Below, piece after piece: positions 1 to 10,693 of a stretch of DNA of 47,461 nt. The stretch comes from Gnetum montanum. Its lineage: Eukaryota; Streptophyta; Gnetopsida; Gnetales; Gnetaceae. The stretch is taken from the NCBI GenBank assembly GCA_015680685.1, contig MNCI01030745.1, forward strand, positions 1-47,461. The letters are read 5' to 3'. The notes below the pieces were generated by a model. The model saw only the letters and a list, made by a program, of their open reading frames with translations, searched no databases and was not told the DNA's origin. Position 1 is the first letter of the stretch; every line of letters starts with the position of its first letter. Position numbers and translations under genes: made by a program.

Positions 1-172
1 GATAAGTGGCAATAATTTTTAAAAATTTGCAACATATTTTAAATAACTTTTGCAGTAATGGAGAGCAAGGAAACATCATTTGTATATAAAAGAAGATTTA
101 TTATTTGGGATCCAATTTTGATATGATGACTATTTGGGATCTAATTTTGATATAATTTTCATAGGATAGGCA
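1..172 (-). pseudogene. LINE reverse-transcriptase fragment
   Basis: Read on the minus strand, this stretch encodes a decayed piece of a non-LTR (LINE) reverse transcriptase around the catalytic YxDD box, here reading LLLYTND, followed by NMLQIFKNYCHLS. The larger LINE copy at 35880-36770 has the matching LLLYVDD and NVLQILEKYGHLSG, so the two are clearly the same family. The second residue of the DD pair is kept, but the first is Asn, so this copy could not be active. It is cut by the window edge. A 30-bp duplication (102-162) lies inside it. Seen: the protein match to the other copy. Known: YxDD is the RT active site. Inferred: a dead 5'-truncated LINE. Confidence 0.7.
102..162. repeat. Two-copy 30-bp tandem repeat
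   Basis: The phrase TATTTGGGATCYAATTTTGA occurs twice in direct succession with a few mismatches. It is a local duplication inside the LINE fragment; the homologous LINE at 36140-36170 has a single copy. Confidence 0.7.
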
Positions 173-538
173 CCCAAAGGAAAGGAGCATAACCACTAAA
201 TAACATGAATATGAATTAAATAAATTGCTTCAAAAGGGTAAAGAATGGACAATTTATTTGACATACTTGAAGATGTCACTACCATGTTTAAGCCTAGTTT
301 CAGGAGTCCAAGCTGAACATACAAAAATTTCAAGAGGAAGTGGCCTAATATTTTCTTTCTTTTTTTTAAAAAAAAATATTTTCAAGAGTCCAATATTCAA
401 CAAGGAGGAATAATGTATTATGGTATAATGCATGAATCTTCTTTGTCAAGAAGAAATCATAAAAGATTTGAGTTTGAAATCTAATTTCTCGTCCATGTGT
501 TGGGAATATTTGATGGTAAGACTTAATTCTTCAAAGAC

Positions 539-831
539 GGAAAAGATCCTCTCAACCAAATTATAGATATATATATATCTATAATAAATATATATCTCAA
601 CTAGTGGATATGTATTGAACTTTGTCACAAAAAATAAATAATTATTGTTAGGCCAAGAGATGAACTTTTTCATAGGATTTATTATGGAAGAACTTTCACT
701 GGTTTTCATTATTTTTTTCAATATGAAAATCAATTTTTTAGTAGATTAATTTTGGAACTTCATTAATTTGATAAAGAAAAAGATTCTTTCAAACAAATAA
801 TAGGTATATCATAAATATATAGCTAAACTAG
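539..831. repeat. Diverged direct repeat pair with internal AT palindrome
   Basis: Segments 539-604 and 776-831 align over about 60 bp, with AT-rich slippage in the middle. The first copy contains the palindrome TATAGATATATATATATCTA plus two more bases at 562-583. I assign no function; it may be the edge of an old repeat. Confidence 0.5.
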
Positions 832-1647
832 CCTTTATCATATTGAAAAAATATATAGTTAAGAGTTACATCAATGGAGAAATTGGGCTTGATATGTTCA
901 TAAACCATTTGAAATATAATATCATGATTATAAATACCTCTTTATAATATTTTTCATAGTAATTATAATTAATAAGAGAATACATTGTACAAGCTTATAG
1001 TTTAATAAGAAAAATACATTTATTTGCAACCTTTAAATCCAAAAACTCAAATATAATCCAAATACTGTACAAAGGTGACTATGCAAAGAAGAAGCAAAAC
1101 AAATAATTTCATCACCTTAATCATTTAGATATCATATAGTAAATAAAGGGATGGCATGCTCATGTAGGAAAAGTAAAAAGGGAAAAAAATAAAAAAGAAG
1201 TTCATTGTTAGTGTCCCTTTCAAATGTGTTTGGCATCTCAAACTATAAAGCTAAAATTCAAAGAACTATTTCGGCGAAATCATCATAAACATGTGCTTCC
1301 ATATTTTTCCATTCACATGGAAGACCGTTTAACTATGCAAAATGCTTCCTCGTTTATTGTGTTTGGAATTTACTATGTTTGGTATAATATTTCTTTAAGA
1401 TCATCTTCACTTTTTAGATAAAATAGCTCATACATGATGACACCATGCATCACTTTTCATTTTTGTTAGAAAAAGGTAAAAATAAGATGCCCCTATTATT
1501 AAAAAAATTAAGCTCAAAACACAAAGATAAACATAGGTGATAAAAACCAATAAGAAATATGCATAATAGCTTAACTGAAAAACATGTTGATTCTATAGAT
1601 CAGTGAACTATCAAGTTCAAGATAGTGATGTAATAATGAGAGAATAA

Positions 1648-1652
1648 CTAGT
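1648..1652. repeat. Target-site duplication of element 1, left copy
   Basis: CTAGT before the 5' LTR pairs with CTAGC at 11518-11522 after the 3' LTR (4 of 5 match). The LTR end is also mutated (CTCATGA instead of CTCATCA), so one base of drift is unsurprising. An alternative phasing gives a perfect ACTAG pair but breaks the TG...CA rule. Confidence 0.6.
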
Positions 1653-2415
1653 TGATGAGCCGCGATATCGCGGCCCGCCACAATGTCTATAAATAAGAGG
1701 TGGCTTTCCCTATTTTAGGCACTTAGACTTAGACCCTTAGCCAAACTATAGTAGTTTTACCATTCCAAAGTTAGAATAATTTCCATGTGCCTACAGTAGG
1801 AATCTTAAAGTGAACAGATCTTTATTCAAGCAAATTGTACCTAAGCACACATTTGTGTATGACAATAATGACGAACTTTCTGATAAACCTTGCAGCATGT
1901 GGACTAAGCTAAATAGGAATTAATTATTGTTAAATGTTTAAATGCTTTCTTAGATAATTAAATCTCTCTCAACCCTTGACTCTCCTAGTTAAGTGCATTC
2001 AGTACAACCGCTTCGAGCACGTGTGTAACGCTTGGTAACCCAATAACAAGTAGCGTTTGGTAATCCCAGTAGTGTTGCATTGGTTCAGGGTGTGCAGCAA
2101 GTGGGAACAGATACTGGTGCTAGGACAATAAGAACTTAGTTAGTGAATAGTTAATGAAAGTTAGTCACTTAGTTCTCTTCACCTTCCCCTATTAGCATAA
2201 GATGTTAAAAAGAGAAAAGATATAAAAATCATATACCTCAAGCTTACTTAACCATACAACCATGACAATACAAGTAAGTTTGGGAAGAAAACGATTGTTT
2301 AACCTTGAGTGTTCCATTAAGGCATGTAAGCACTTAGTCCTTGGAGTTCGACCAGATCGCATGTGAGATGCTCGTATTCGTATGGTTGAGTGTAGAGGTA
2401 CCTCACCAGTCATCA
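1653..2415 (+). repeat. 5' LTR of element 1
   Basis: Starts TGATGAG and ends TCATCA directly before the primer site. It aligns along its length with 10694-11517. The main difference is near the start: this copy has one palindromic core (GATATC at 1664-1669) where the 3' LTR has five. The last ~70 nt are nearly the same as in elements 2 and 3. Confidence 0.92.
1688..1695 (+). promoter_or_regulatory. TATA box of element 1 5' LTR
   Basis: TATAAATA, followed by AGAGG, sits about 35 bp into the LTR. The same TATAAATAAGAGG context is present in element 2 and, in variant form, in element 3. The 3' LTR copy reads TTTAAATA at the matching place. It is the likely RNA polymerase II core promoter of the element. 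Confidence 0.7.
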
Positions 2416-2416
2416 T

Positions 2417-2434
2417 TGGCACCACTGCCAGGGA
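2417..2434 (+). promoter_or_regulatory. Primer binding site, tRNA-Asp type
   Basis: TGGCACCACTGCCAGGGA begins two bases after the LTR end. It matches the complement of the 3' end of plant tRNA-Asp(GTC), TGGCGCCGTTGCCGGGGA, at 14 of 18 positions. Three of the four differences are G to A. Elements 2 and 3 have the same site in better condition. Confidence 0.85.
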
Positions 2435-2561
2435 CTTAGTTGTTTATGCACTACGTAGAACATAGGAGATCATTCATATTGTTGGGATGCTAGAACGAAC
2501 CCTATGGGTTGATCAAAAGAAAAATAAGAAAATGGTAATTAGCACACCGAGTAAGACAAAA

Positions 2562-5100
2562 ATGTCTTCTTCTTCACACAAAAGCACTTCACCACCTAGG
2601 ACCAACACAAGAGACAATCGACGGCACAACACACGTAACCAAGATCCGCCAATTCCTCAATAATTCCATGTGGTATATATTCATCACGATGAATATGTAC
2701 CTGACTTTACCTTTATTCTCCATGAAGATGAACAACTGCGTTGGAGAGACTTGGAGGATAACATAGTGTTGCCTCTAGACTGACCAATCCCCAACATGCT
2801 CCTTCGTGCTCTTGCATTAATAGGCATGTCACAGTTGTACGTAGAGTACGTTGCATGCGATCATGACACAAGGGACTACCATCCCATAGAAGCGCAACGT
2901 CAAAGGGACTTGCAACAAGAGAGATATCACACATATTTGAAGGGTAAATTGCCCCATAATGTCCCGAACGTTTTAAGCAAAATTAGAGATGGTGAACCAG
3001 TTTCAACAGGTTCCCCACCGAATGATGTTCCCCCTTGTAACGATGGTCAAGAGGTGGTGTATCAGAACCTTCACTCCATGGTTCACAACCCTGGTTCTAA
3101 TCCCCACAAACACCAAGTGTTCAATGAGGGAACACAAACACATGATAAGGGCGGGCAATCTGATCGTAATCACAATCGGGGTCGAGACCATGGAAGAAAA
3201 GGTAGGAAACATCATCATCATGATGGTTCTCCTTCTTCTTCACCTTCATCGTCACATTCACCCTCTCCTTTAGTATCAGGATGCAGCCATAAGGAACCTA
3301 ACCATGAGGATAAAGGTAAACAGAGTGAGAAAATTCGATGAGAGAGTCGAGAATGAGGATGAGGGCACTCTAGAGAATCACGGCATGGAAGAAAGGAGAG
3401 TAGGGAACCACGTAGACATCACAGATACTATGAAAAAAATGACCATGAAGAACCCCTACTCGCAACCTAAAGCATGTTAGATATCACAGAGGCTGTAAGA
3501 ATTCCCACAAGGCACCAGAAAGATAGCAGGATCAAGAGGTTAGACATGAATAACATCCAATGATTTGAGGGGGGAGACAACGCTGATCCTCAGAACCAAT
3601 TACAAGCATTTCACGATGCATGTGCCTTGCAGAACATTGAGAATGAATGGCAAAAACTAAAGTTGTTCCCAAGGACACTAGTAAAAGAAGCAGAAAGCTA
3701 GTACTGGTTCTTAAAACCGGAATCCATTCAAAGGTGGAGTACGATGCTAGAACTATTTAATGATAAGTATCAAACGTACTCCTAGGTGTCCAACCTATGA
3801 AAGAAAATCCAAGGATAGAAGCAAGGAAGTCATGAACCCTTGGATGCTGCCATGGGCCAATATTATGCACTATTACATCATTGCCTAGGCCATGGTTACG
3901 CGCAGTAGGATCAACTACGCCATCTCATAGATGGACTTAGGCATGAAACCAGGAGAACCCTTGGAATGTATGCCCAAGGGAGATTATCAAAGCTTAGGTC
4001 CCATCAGGTTCATAGATTGTTGGAGTAAGTAGCCAAGGAAGAAGGGGAGCTACGTAAGAGAGAAAGTGCAAAAGAATACAACCGCGATCCTTCCCTCCGA
4101 AAAAGGGGAGTAAGATTCTGTGAGGAGAAGGAAGAGTCACCACTCGAAGAGATGGTGAATAGGAAAACCTTGTCACTCCAGAAATTAACAACAAAAGTGT
4201 CAACAAAGGTAGACTAGATGTGGGACTCCCTAGATAGTAGATTTGAAACCGTTCTTAAAATTGTAGAGGAGTCTAAGGAGCAAGGTAGTGACTATGACAA
4301 AAAGAAAAAGAGGGACATGGACCATGCACGTAACAAAGGTAGGGGTAAAATGGCCATCATTGAAGAGGTTGTGGATTCTGATATGAACAATGATGGTGGA
4401 AGTGAGATATGCCAATATGACCATCCTAAGGGATGTTGCCTAGTAATCTCACATCTACAAGAGTCTCAGGTGTATGCACTCAACCCATGACTTAATAAAC
4501 GGCAAGCACCCTGATAGTTACCTTATCCCCAAGGTAACCAAAGGTAGTTTCACCAATCTTTAATGTATTATCCAAGTGGAACTCTGCCACAACCTATTGG
4601 GAAACACCAGTAGTGGCAATACCCACAATCATGGGGGATGCCACCACCACGACAACAATACCCTTACCGGCAACTAGATCCATATGGCTATTACGTGCAG
4701 CAGCCAATATCTCCACATGACTCTATTGGTCACGTGACATCACAATGTCACTACCAAGCTCAGGAGTATTATAGGACTCCTTCTTTTGGGAGAGACAACC
4801 CATAGACATACCATCCTCCAAACCTATCCGCAACTCTCACACCAATAGTTCCATTACCACGTGCTCCAGCAATGCAAGGGGTGCTCCCCACTCAACCACG
4901 GCAACCCAATGGCACAAGGGCTATGAATCCTCAACCCACAGTTGGTTCTAACAACCTTATGTAGAAAATATCTTTCTTCAAAACCAACAATTCAACCAAG
5001 CCCTCACCATCACAAGCAGTTGAACATCTGAACACCTCCCTACCAAGTAAAGCTTTGGGGCCTCCTTCAACCCAAAATTTGAGCTTAACACACACGGTTA
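2562..5100 (+). pseudogene. gag: gag pseudogene of element 1
   Basis: The reading frame starts at ATG 2562 (MSSSSHKSTSPP...) and runs in one frame into protease. It is interrupted by many stops: 2661 (TAA), 2781 (TGA), 3339 (TGA), and at least eleven by position 3830. A polar N-terminal region (to about 3480) precedes the retrotransposon gag domain (about 3550-4030), which aligns with the gag of elements 2 and 3 through ALQNIENEWQKLKLF, HEPLDAA and GLRHETRRTLGMYAQG. A CCHC-like knuckle (CQYDHPKGCC) at about 4410 and a long Pro/Gln/Tyr-rich tail (about 4500-5000) follow. Known: gag forms the virus-like particle in the cytoplasm. Where the ancestral codon can be inferred from element 3, several stops are single transitions (for example CGA to TGA, TGG to TAG). 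Confidence 0.85.
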
Positions 5101-5480
5101 TGTTAACACATGCCGTTACTGACTAGATTAAGGTGGGACACCTTCCCAAGAAGTTCTCTTATTCTAGAAGTCCTCTAATCTATCTCTAAGTTGCTGGGAA
5201 TGAACCATGTAAAGCTCTTTTGGACTCAGGTTTCGGAGTCAACTTAATATCACAAGAAATGTACAAAGCCTAGAACCTACCTCCATTAAGGAAGAGTAAT
5301 ATTAGACTAGAGCTGGTTGACCAGTCCATCACTATCCCCTTGGAACTGATGGAGGACATCGTTACCACTGTGTGTGGGCGGTCGTATCTAGCTGATTTCC
5401 TAGTGATACAAGTAAACAATGGTAAAGGGGATTTCCCAATAATAATGGGAAGAGCATAGCTAAGTACTATAGATGCATGC
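5101..5480 (+). pseudogene. Aspartic protease domain of element 1
   Basis: In the same frame as gag, this domain would cut the gag-pol polyprotein. The active-site segment CKALLDSGFGVNLI has its catalytic Asp codon at 5223-5225; the usual D-S/T-G-A reads D-S-G-F here. A later hydrophobic patch (DFPIIMGRA, about 5430-5460) resembles the flap-distal ILGR-type motif of retropepsins. Stops before and after (for example at about 5125 and 5272) make it non-functional. It lies between the gag tail and RT, as expected for gypsy elements. Confidence 0.75.
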
Positions 5481-5819
5481 CTATGAATCCGCAATATTTC
5501 CCTCGAAATATCCAAGAAGAATACTTTTGGAAAGATCAAGAAGAAGAAAGTTCCATGCATCGCATACAGTGACACGAGGTGCCATTGCGTGCAGAAATCA
5601 TGGTTTATGCAAAGTTTAGCATTGCCTACATGCAATTAGTGTACACAAGACCTTAATATACAAAAGTGCCTGTATGTAGCAACCACACGACAAGAAGACA
5701 CCTAATGGCTGATGGTTGATCAAGAGAGCAACTCACTAACATGCATGGAACTAACTGAGGGAATAACTAGTGCTTACATTGAAAGCATAGACACACTAGA
5801 GCAAGTTCATTGCCAACTT

Positions 5820-6790
5820 CCAAGCTTTAACCTTGAAAAAATCAACTAGGGGAAGTTGGAAATTCCTGAGAGATTTAAACAAGAGCCCCTAGATTTGAAA
5901 CTATTGCCCACAGGTTTGGAGTATATGACCCTTGAAAACAGAAGACCATTGATCATTAACACAAGACTTGTTCCCAAACAAAAAGAAAGACTGCTAAAAG
6001 TGATAAACAAGTGGCAAAAGCCTTTGCCTGGTCATACCCTAAGTTAACTGGAATAGATCCTAGGATATGCCAGCATAGGATTTACATGGACCCCTTCATG
6101 AAACCTTGAAAACAACCATAGAGGCGATTGAATTGAACCCAAAATTGAAGTAAATAGTAAAAGAAGAAATAGAACAACTTCTTAAGGTTGGGTTCATATA
6201 TTTCATTGCTGATAGTGAATGGGTTAGCCCTCTAGTGATCATGCCTAAAAGGGAGGCAAATGAAGGGTGTGTATAGATTTTAGGCTATTGAACATGACAA
6301 CATTCAAGGATCACTTTTCATTGCCATTCGTTGACCAAGTCTTAGACATCATAGTAGGGCATCGCTATTATAGTTTTTTAGATGGCTATAGTGGATACAA
6401 CCAAATATGGATAGCACCAGAAGATCAAGCCAAGACAATGTTAACCAGTCCTTGGGAAACATTTGCATATAAACAAATGCCATTTGGCTTGTGTAATGCT
6501 CTTGCCACATTTCAATGCCTAGTTCTAAGCATATTCCAATAGCAAATAGGAAATGGAGTGTAAGTCTTTATGGATGACTTCTCCACTTATGGAACAAGCT
6601 TTGATCAAGCCTTGGACCAATTAGAGCAAGTGCTAAAAAGATGCATAGAAACAAACTTAAGGCTCAATTGGAAGAAAAGCCATTTGATGGTCCAAGAAGG
6701 CGTAGTACTTGGGCATAAGATTTCACATTCAGGAATAGAGGTAGACCCAAATAAAGTTAGGGTCATCCAAGGAATCACCCAATAACTGGA
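5820..6790 (+). pseudogene. Reverse transcriptase domain of element 1
   Basis: It begins with the pre-RT segment LPTGLEYMTLENRRPL (about 5890), followed by EIEQLLKVGFIYFIADSEWV, VCIDFRLLN (about 6270), YYSFLDGYSGYNQI (about 6370) with the first catalytic Asp, MPFGLCNALATFQ (about 6480), and the catalytic FMDD box at 6567-6578. The frame matches gag except for an excursion between about 6018 and 6266. There, a missing base near 6018, a 5-bp TTGAA duplication near 6140 and a further indel just before 6267 cancel out. Stops at 6045, 6540 and 6561 also break it. Known: RT copies the genomic RNA in the particle. The FMDD wording is typical of plant Athila/Tat-type elements. Confidence 0.88.
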
Positions 6791-7510
6791 AACTATCAAA
6801 GACATTCGGTCATTCCTTGGACACACTAGCTACTATAGGAGATTCATTGAGAACTTCTCCAAGGTTGCCAAACCATTGGTAGAACTAACGAAGAAGGATG
6901 TAGCACTCGAATGGACTAGGGAATGTGAACGAGCATTCCAAACTTTGAAACAAAAGCTTGTGGAAACTCCCATTCTACAAGCCACTGACTCATCTAGACT
7001 ATTCCATATAATGACTGATGCATCCAATTATGCCTTAGGAGCCATGCTTACACAGTTAGATGACCAAAAACATCCTTCCTACATCCACTGTGCAAGTAGG
7101 AGTATCGTCGGTGCACAACTTAACTACACAACTACAGAAAAAGAATTAATGGCTATAGTGTTTGCACTAGATAAGTTTAGGCACTATGTGTTAGGTTACA
7201 AAGTGTTCATCCATACGGATCATATTGCAATCAGGTTCCTCATGAACAAGCCAACGGTTAACCCTCGTATTATACGATGGTTGGTAATCCTAAAGGAGTT
7301 CGATCTAACAATGATCGATCAAAAGGGCACTAAGAATGTAGTTGCAGATCATTTATCTTGGTTGCACTGGGACAGCAAAGAGGATGACTACACCATATCC
7401 GATCATTTTCCTGACGAAGCCCTCTTTGCCGGTGTAGTGAATAACCAACCCATGGAAACGAATTGGTATAGTAGCATTCTCACCTATCTCCTTTTCCAAC
7501 AAACACCATA
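6790..7510 (+). pseudogene. RNase H domain of element 1
   Basis: After RT, the connection segment HTSYYRRFIENFSKVAKPL leads to the retroviral RNase H fold. The first acidic residue is in MTDASNYALGAMLTQ (about 7015), the Glu in TTEKELMAI (about 7140), and the next Asp in IHTDHIAIRF (about 7215). The domain closes with RWLVILKEFDL and VVADHLSWL. All three acidic positions seem kept. The stretch 6876-7511 is free of stops, the best preserved part of pol here. Its role is to degrade the RNA strand during cDNA synthesis. Confidence 0.85.
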
Positions 7511-7519
7511 GGAGATGAA

Positions 7520-8747
7520 CTTTAGGAAGAAAAAATAGTTTCTTTACAGAGCCAAGTACTTCATGGAGATCAACAGACAACTTTACAAAGTTTGTCCTGA
7601 TGGCCTGGTTCGATGGTATGTGCCCGATGTGGACCAACTAAGAGTTCTCCAAGATGCTCATGAGGGCCCTTGTGGGGGTCACTATGTAGGGAGATGAACG
7701 GCTATTAAGATCTTGCTTGCAGGATATTACTAGCCAACATTATTTCGGGACGCCCCTCAATTTGTCCAATCCTGCGAGCGTTGTCAATGTAATGGAGAAA
7801 TAACTGCTAGAATGGAGGGACCGCAACAATGGATTCAACCTTTAGAACCCTTCAACATTTGGGGAATAGACTTTATGGGGCCCATTACACCAATGTCCAA
7901 TGGAAAAGCTTATATCATTGTTGTTGTAGACTATCTAACGAAATGGGCTAAAGTAGTTGTTGTTATAGACTGCACATCATCTACGGCTGCACGATTTGTG
8001 CAACAACAAGTCATAAATAGGTTTGGTATGCCATGTGCACTTATCTCATATAATGGAACACATTTCACATGTGCAACCTTTCAGAAGTTGATGCAACACT
8101 TAGGGGTTGAACATAAATTGACTACACCTTACCACCCCCAAGCTAATGGCCAAGCTGAGGTCACCAACTGGGAGATTACTAAAATATTAACAAGGACAAT
8201 TAGCAAATATAGGTGAGATAGGAGCACTAAAATAAATGATGCTCTCTGGGCATACCGCTTCACTTGGAAACTCCCTATAGGCTATTCTCCCTATGAGTTA
8301 GTGTATGGAAAACTTCTAAAGCTTCCAATTCAAACTGAGCTCAGTACACTATCCATGGCATGTGACCTCCACCTTGACCTTGATCTAGCACAAAAATAAA
8401 GATTGGAAACTCTAAACGTGCTAGACATAAATCGATTGGTTGCCCTGTCATCAAATGAGTTGCACAAGTCACATAACAAACAACGTCATGACTTAAAAAT
8501 TCGAAAGGTTAAGTACCAACCAGGGGATAAGGTCTTCTATTGGAACCCCACACATGTGCCACAATGCACAAAATTTCAAACATTGTGGGAAGGGCCTTAC
8601 ATCATTCATACAACCTTTCCCTCAGGGGCCATGACCATATACAAACCTGAAAGCCTTGATAAAAGATTACTAGTTAATGTGCAACAAACCAAACCCTTCC
8701 ATGAACTTAGAACAACTGGTACACATAATACCTCTAAGAGAGGATGA
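7520..8747 (+). pseudogene. Integrase domain of element 1
   Basis: The HHCC zinc-binding part is at about 7650-7795 (HEGPCGGHY ... CERCQ), with in-frame stops. The DDE core follows from about 7812. The first Asp is in WGIDFMGPI (codon 7869-7871) and the Glu in GQAEVTN (codon 8157-8159). The second position, usually the Asp of SDNGTHF, reads SYNGTHF with TAT at 8049-8051. This copy has therefore lost a metal-binding residue. The C-terminal part (8403-8744) contains KYQPGDKVFYWNP and LWEGPYII, the usual gypsy integrase tail, and no chromodomain is apparent. The frame ends with TGA at 8745-8747. Confidence 0.88.
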
Positions 8748-10301
8748 CCTCGCTCATTATTTTGAATCTCCCCCTTCCAACTCAGTAATGGGGAAGATGG
8801 CCACCTATGTTGATCAATCAAGGCCCTCAGTTCCTTTTTTAAGTTTTTTTTTTACACATTTTTGTTTTACAAATTTCTTTAACTTTTTTTGTTTTTGTTT
8901 TGCAACATCGTTCATACTTTTTCATTTATTTGTGTTTATTTATTTTGTTAAGTTGTCACCTAATAAGTACTCCAGAAGATGGTATGAACTGTATTCCATT
9001 GATTGCTAATGTTTGGTTTTTACCTTTGAGTTATGATGTTGATACTAAGGTATGGTTCTTTTGATCTAACAGGCAATGAGTCCACGTCATCCATGCATCC
9101 ATGAATTTCTATGGTCTCTCTTGGCTTGGAACTATATAGTCCCTTTCTTTCAATAATAAGAACTATCAACGAATTGGTGATTGGGCATTTCTCGAACGAA
9201 GGAAGGACTCAAGGATTGAAAATGGCGTGACTTCAAGGGGATTTGATGTATTTGTGTTGCCCATTCTCTTGGGTGCTTGGATGTTTTCTTCTTGAGTTTC
9301 CCTTACCATTTTGACATTGCTCCAGTATTAGGAAGCTGAGCTAATAAAAATAATAAGTATTGGCATGGTGCGGTTCTCAAAAAAAAAACAAACACAACCA
9401 CAAAAACACACAAAAAGTAAAAAGTGAGAATTCAAAGCACACCCCTTAGACGAAATAATCATCTGGGCTACAAGCATTGGTTATGGAACTAAACAAACAT
9501 GTTCCCTCTAACTAAGGCCCTTTCTCGCTTCCTACTTTCTCCTTTCTTGTTTCCTTGGAATGGTGGTGACTTTTTGATGGAAGCATTCTCGTTACTCCAG
9601 GTGGATGGATTGGCCAAATGTATTAATGCAAAGTCACTAGACGTGGATTGTTTAAGCCTAGATTTGGAATAAGATCTACTAAGTCACATTAACCATTAAT
9701 ACACAAGGGGCTGTACACCACCTTGTTCTTGAGACTCCATTCCATTCTCTTCTTTCCATTATTCTTTCTCCATTTTTCACCTCATTGCTGATTGTATTAA
9801 TAGTCCATTTTTTTGTTGATGCATTGTTTTCTTTTTGGTAAATTCTTGTGGTTAAGACTTTAACTCTTGTTTCCAAATGTCATTTCCAGAGCCTACAGAC
9901 TCTTTGAATGCAGGACTGTTACGGCATTAAGGGCATGAGCCTGCTTTGGGGAGGACCCATTGGCATTCCTATTTGGTCCACCCGTTAATTTCTTTCCCTT
10001 AAACATTTTTGCAATCAACATTTATTTTGTTCATTTCCATCCCTGACATACATTTTATCGGTGTTTCCTTTGTTTCCTTTTCTCCATCTTTCTTATTCCT
10101 TATCTTTTTCCATTCTCTCACTACCGGAGGTTCGCTCTCAGTCATGGGGGTCCTAGTCCAATTTTTTCTATTTTCTCTTAACCCCTACACCTTGGGTAGT
10201 CACCAGTATTATACCTCCAGAATCTGCATTAGCCATATCACAACTCAGCCAATGGACCTTACATTGAGGCAAGGTATCAACTGCGTTGAGATTCATATAC
10301 C
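8748..10301 (+). other. Long untranslated 3' region of element 1
   Basis: About 1.5 kb without credible coding follows pol. It includes a T-rich run (8835-8950) and an A/C-rich run (9378-9420). Elements 2 and 3 have an equivalent T-rich, non-coding stretch directly after gag, so the layout is shared. It contains the conserved 20-nt motif at 9940-9959. Confidence 0.65.
9940..9959 (+). promoter_or_regulatory. Conserved 20-nt non-coding motif, element 1 copy
   Basis: CCTGCTTTGGGGAGGACCCA occurs here and, identically, at 23403-23422 in element 2. A copy with one change is at 27704-27723 (complement) in element 3. Each copy lies 300-400 bp upstream of the splice-acceptor-like module. The surrounding DNA is much more diverged. 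Function unknown. Confidence 0.6.
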
Positions 10302-10305
10302 CTTG

Positions 10306-10333
10306 CTAATATAAGACTATGTTGTGTGTGCAG
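10306..10333 (+). promoter_or_regulatory. Splice-acceptor-like module before a 3' ATG, element 1
   Basis: A branch-point-like GCTAAT (branch A 10309), a T/G-rich stretch and a terminal CAG (10331-10333) directly precede ATG 10334. The distance from branch A to the G of AG is 24 nt, exactly as in elements 2 and 3. It suggests a spliced subgenomic RNA; I infer this from sequence only. Confidence 0.5.
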
Positions 10334-10611
10334 ATGGCAATCATACAACAATGGATTGAATCTTGAGGGAACACTTAGAATGGACTGGTGCTAGAGCAGT
10401 TATGCAAGGAACAAGATCGATAACGTGGTTATGGATAGACAAAGGAAGGCACAATCTTGGCATTGGTAGCAATAGAATTCTTCTTTTCTCTCAGCTGCCA
10501 AATAAGGCTGGATGTCAAATGTGCATAGTGTTCACTCTTGTTATCATGAACACTAATTTTGTCATGTATTGTAATGATGATCTGTTCACATGTCACCCCA
10601 TTTACCATTAG
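10334..10611 (+). pseudogene. 3'-end reading-frame remnant of element 1
   Basis: ATG 10334 opens a short frame (MAIIQQWIES then stop). A neighbouring frame stays open from 10363 to 10611 (ARAVMQGTRSITWLWIDKG...). Position and the acceptor-like upstream sequence match the 3' remnants of elements 2 and 3, but I see no convincing protein similarity between them. It may be what is left of a third ORF. The family is not recognised. Confidence 0.35.
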
Positions 10612-10659
10612 TATCATTTAAGTCAATAATCCCATACCTTCCCAATATTTTGTAAGGAA

Positions 10660-10693
10660 CTTGAGGATGAGTTTTCATTCAGTCATGGTGATA
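10660..10693 (+). promoter_or_regulatory. Decayed polypurine tract region of element 1
   Basis: GTTTTCATTCAGTCATGGTG followed by ATA ends directly at the 3' LTR. Element 2 has the same context ending GTTGTGGGGGTA, so the G run that primes plus-strand synthesis has been interrupted in this copy. Confidence 0.6.

Larger units (their letters stand above)
173..1652. other. AT-rich DNA without recognisable genes
   Basis: The short open frames here (for instance 225-413 +, 446-733 -, 1224-1421 +) have no family likeness and low-complexity translations, so I do not call genes. Two structures stand out. One is a perfect 22-bp AT palindrome at 562-583. The other is a diverged direct repeat, in which 539-604 resembles 776-831 (both start AAAAGATYCTYTCAA and end CTAG). 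The right end is the target site of element 1. Confidence 0.6.

Noticed and set aside
446-733. 95-codon minus-strand frame as a gene
   Set aside because: Low-complexity, AT-driven translation across a palindrome; no homologue among the other frames and no clear start context.
2417-2434. Partial tRNA-Asp gene
   Set aside because: Only the 3'-end complement is present and it sits right after an LTR, so it is a primer binding site.
2713-3273. Alternative frames over element 1 gag
   Set aside because: Shadows of the gag frame that starts at 2562; no family likeness and no continuation.
5270-5635. 121-codon minus-strand frame in element 1
   Set aside because: Lies opposite the protease-to-RT region, whose plus-strand frame carries recognised motifs.
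9378-9420. A/C-rich run as poly(A) tail of a retroposed copy
   Set aside because: No target duplication or coding body; lies within the non-coding 3' region of element 1.
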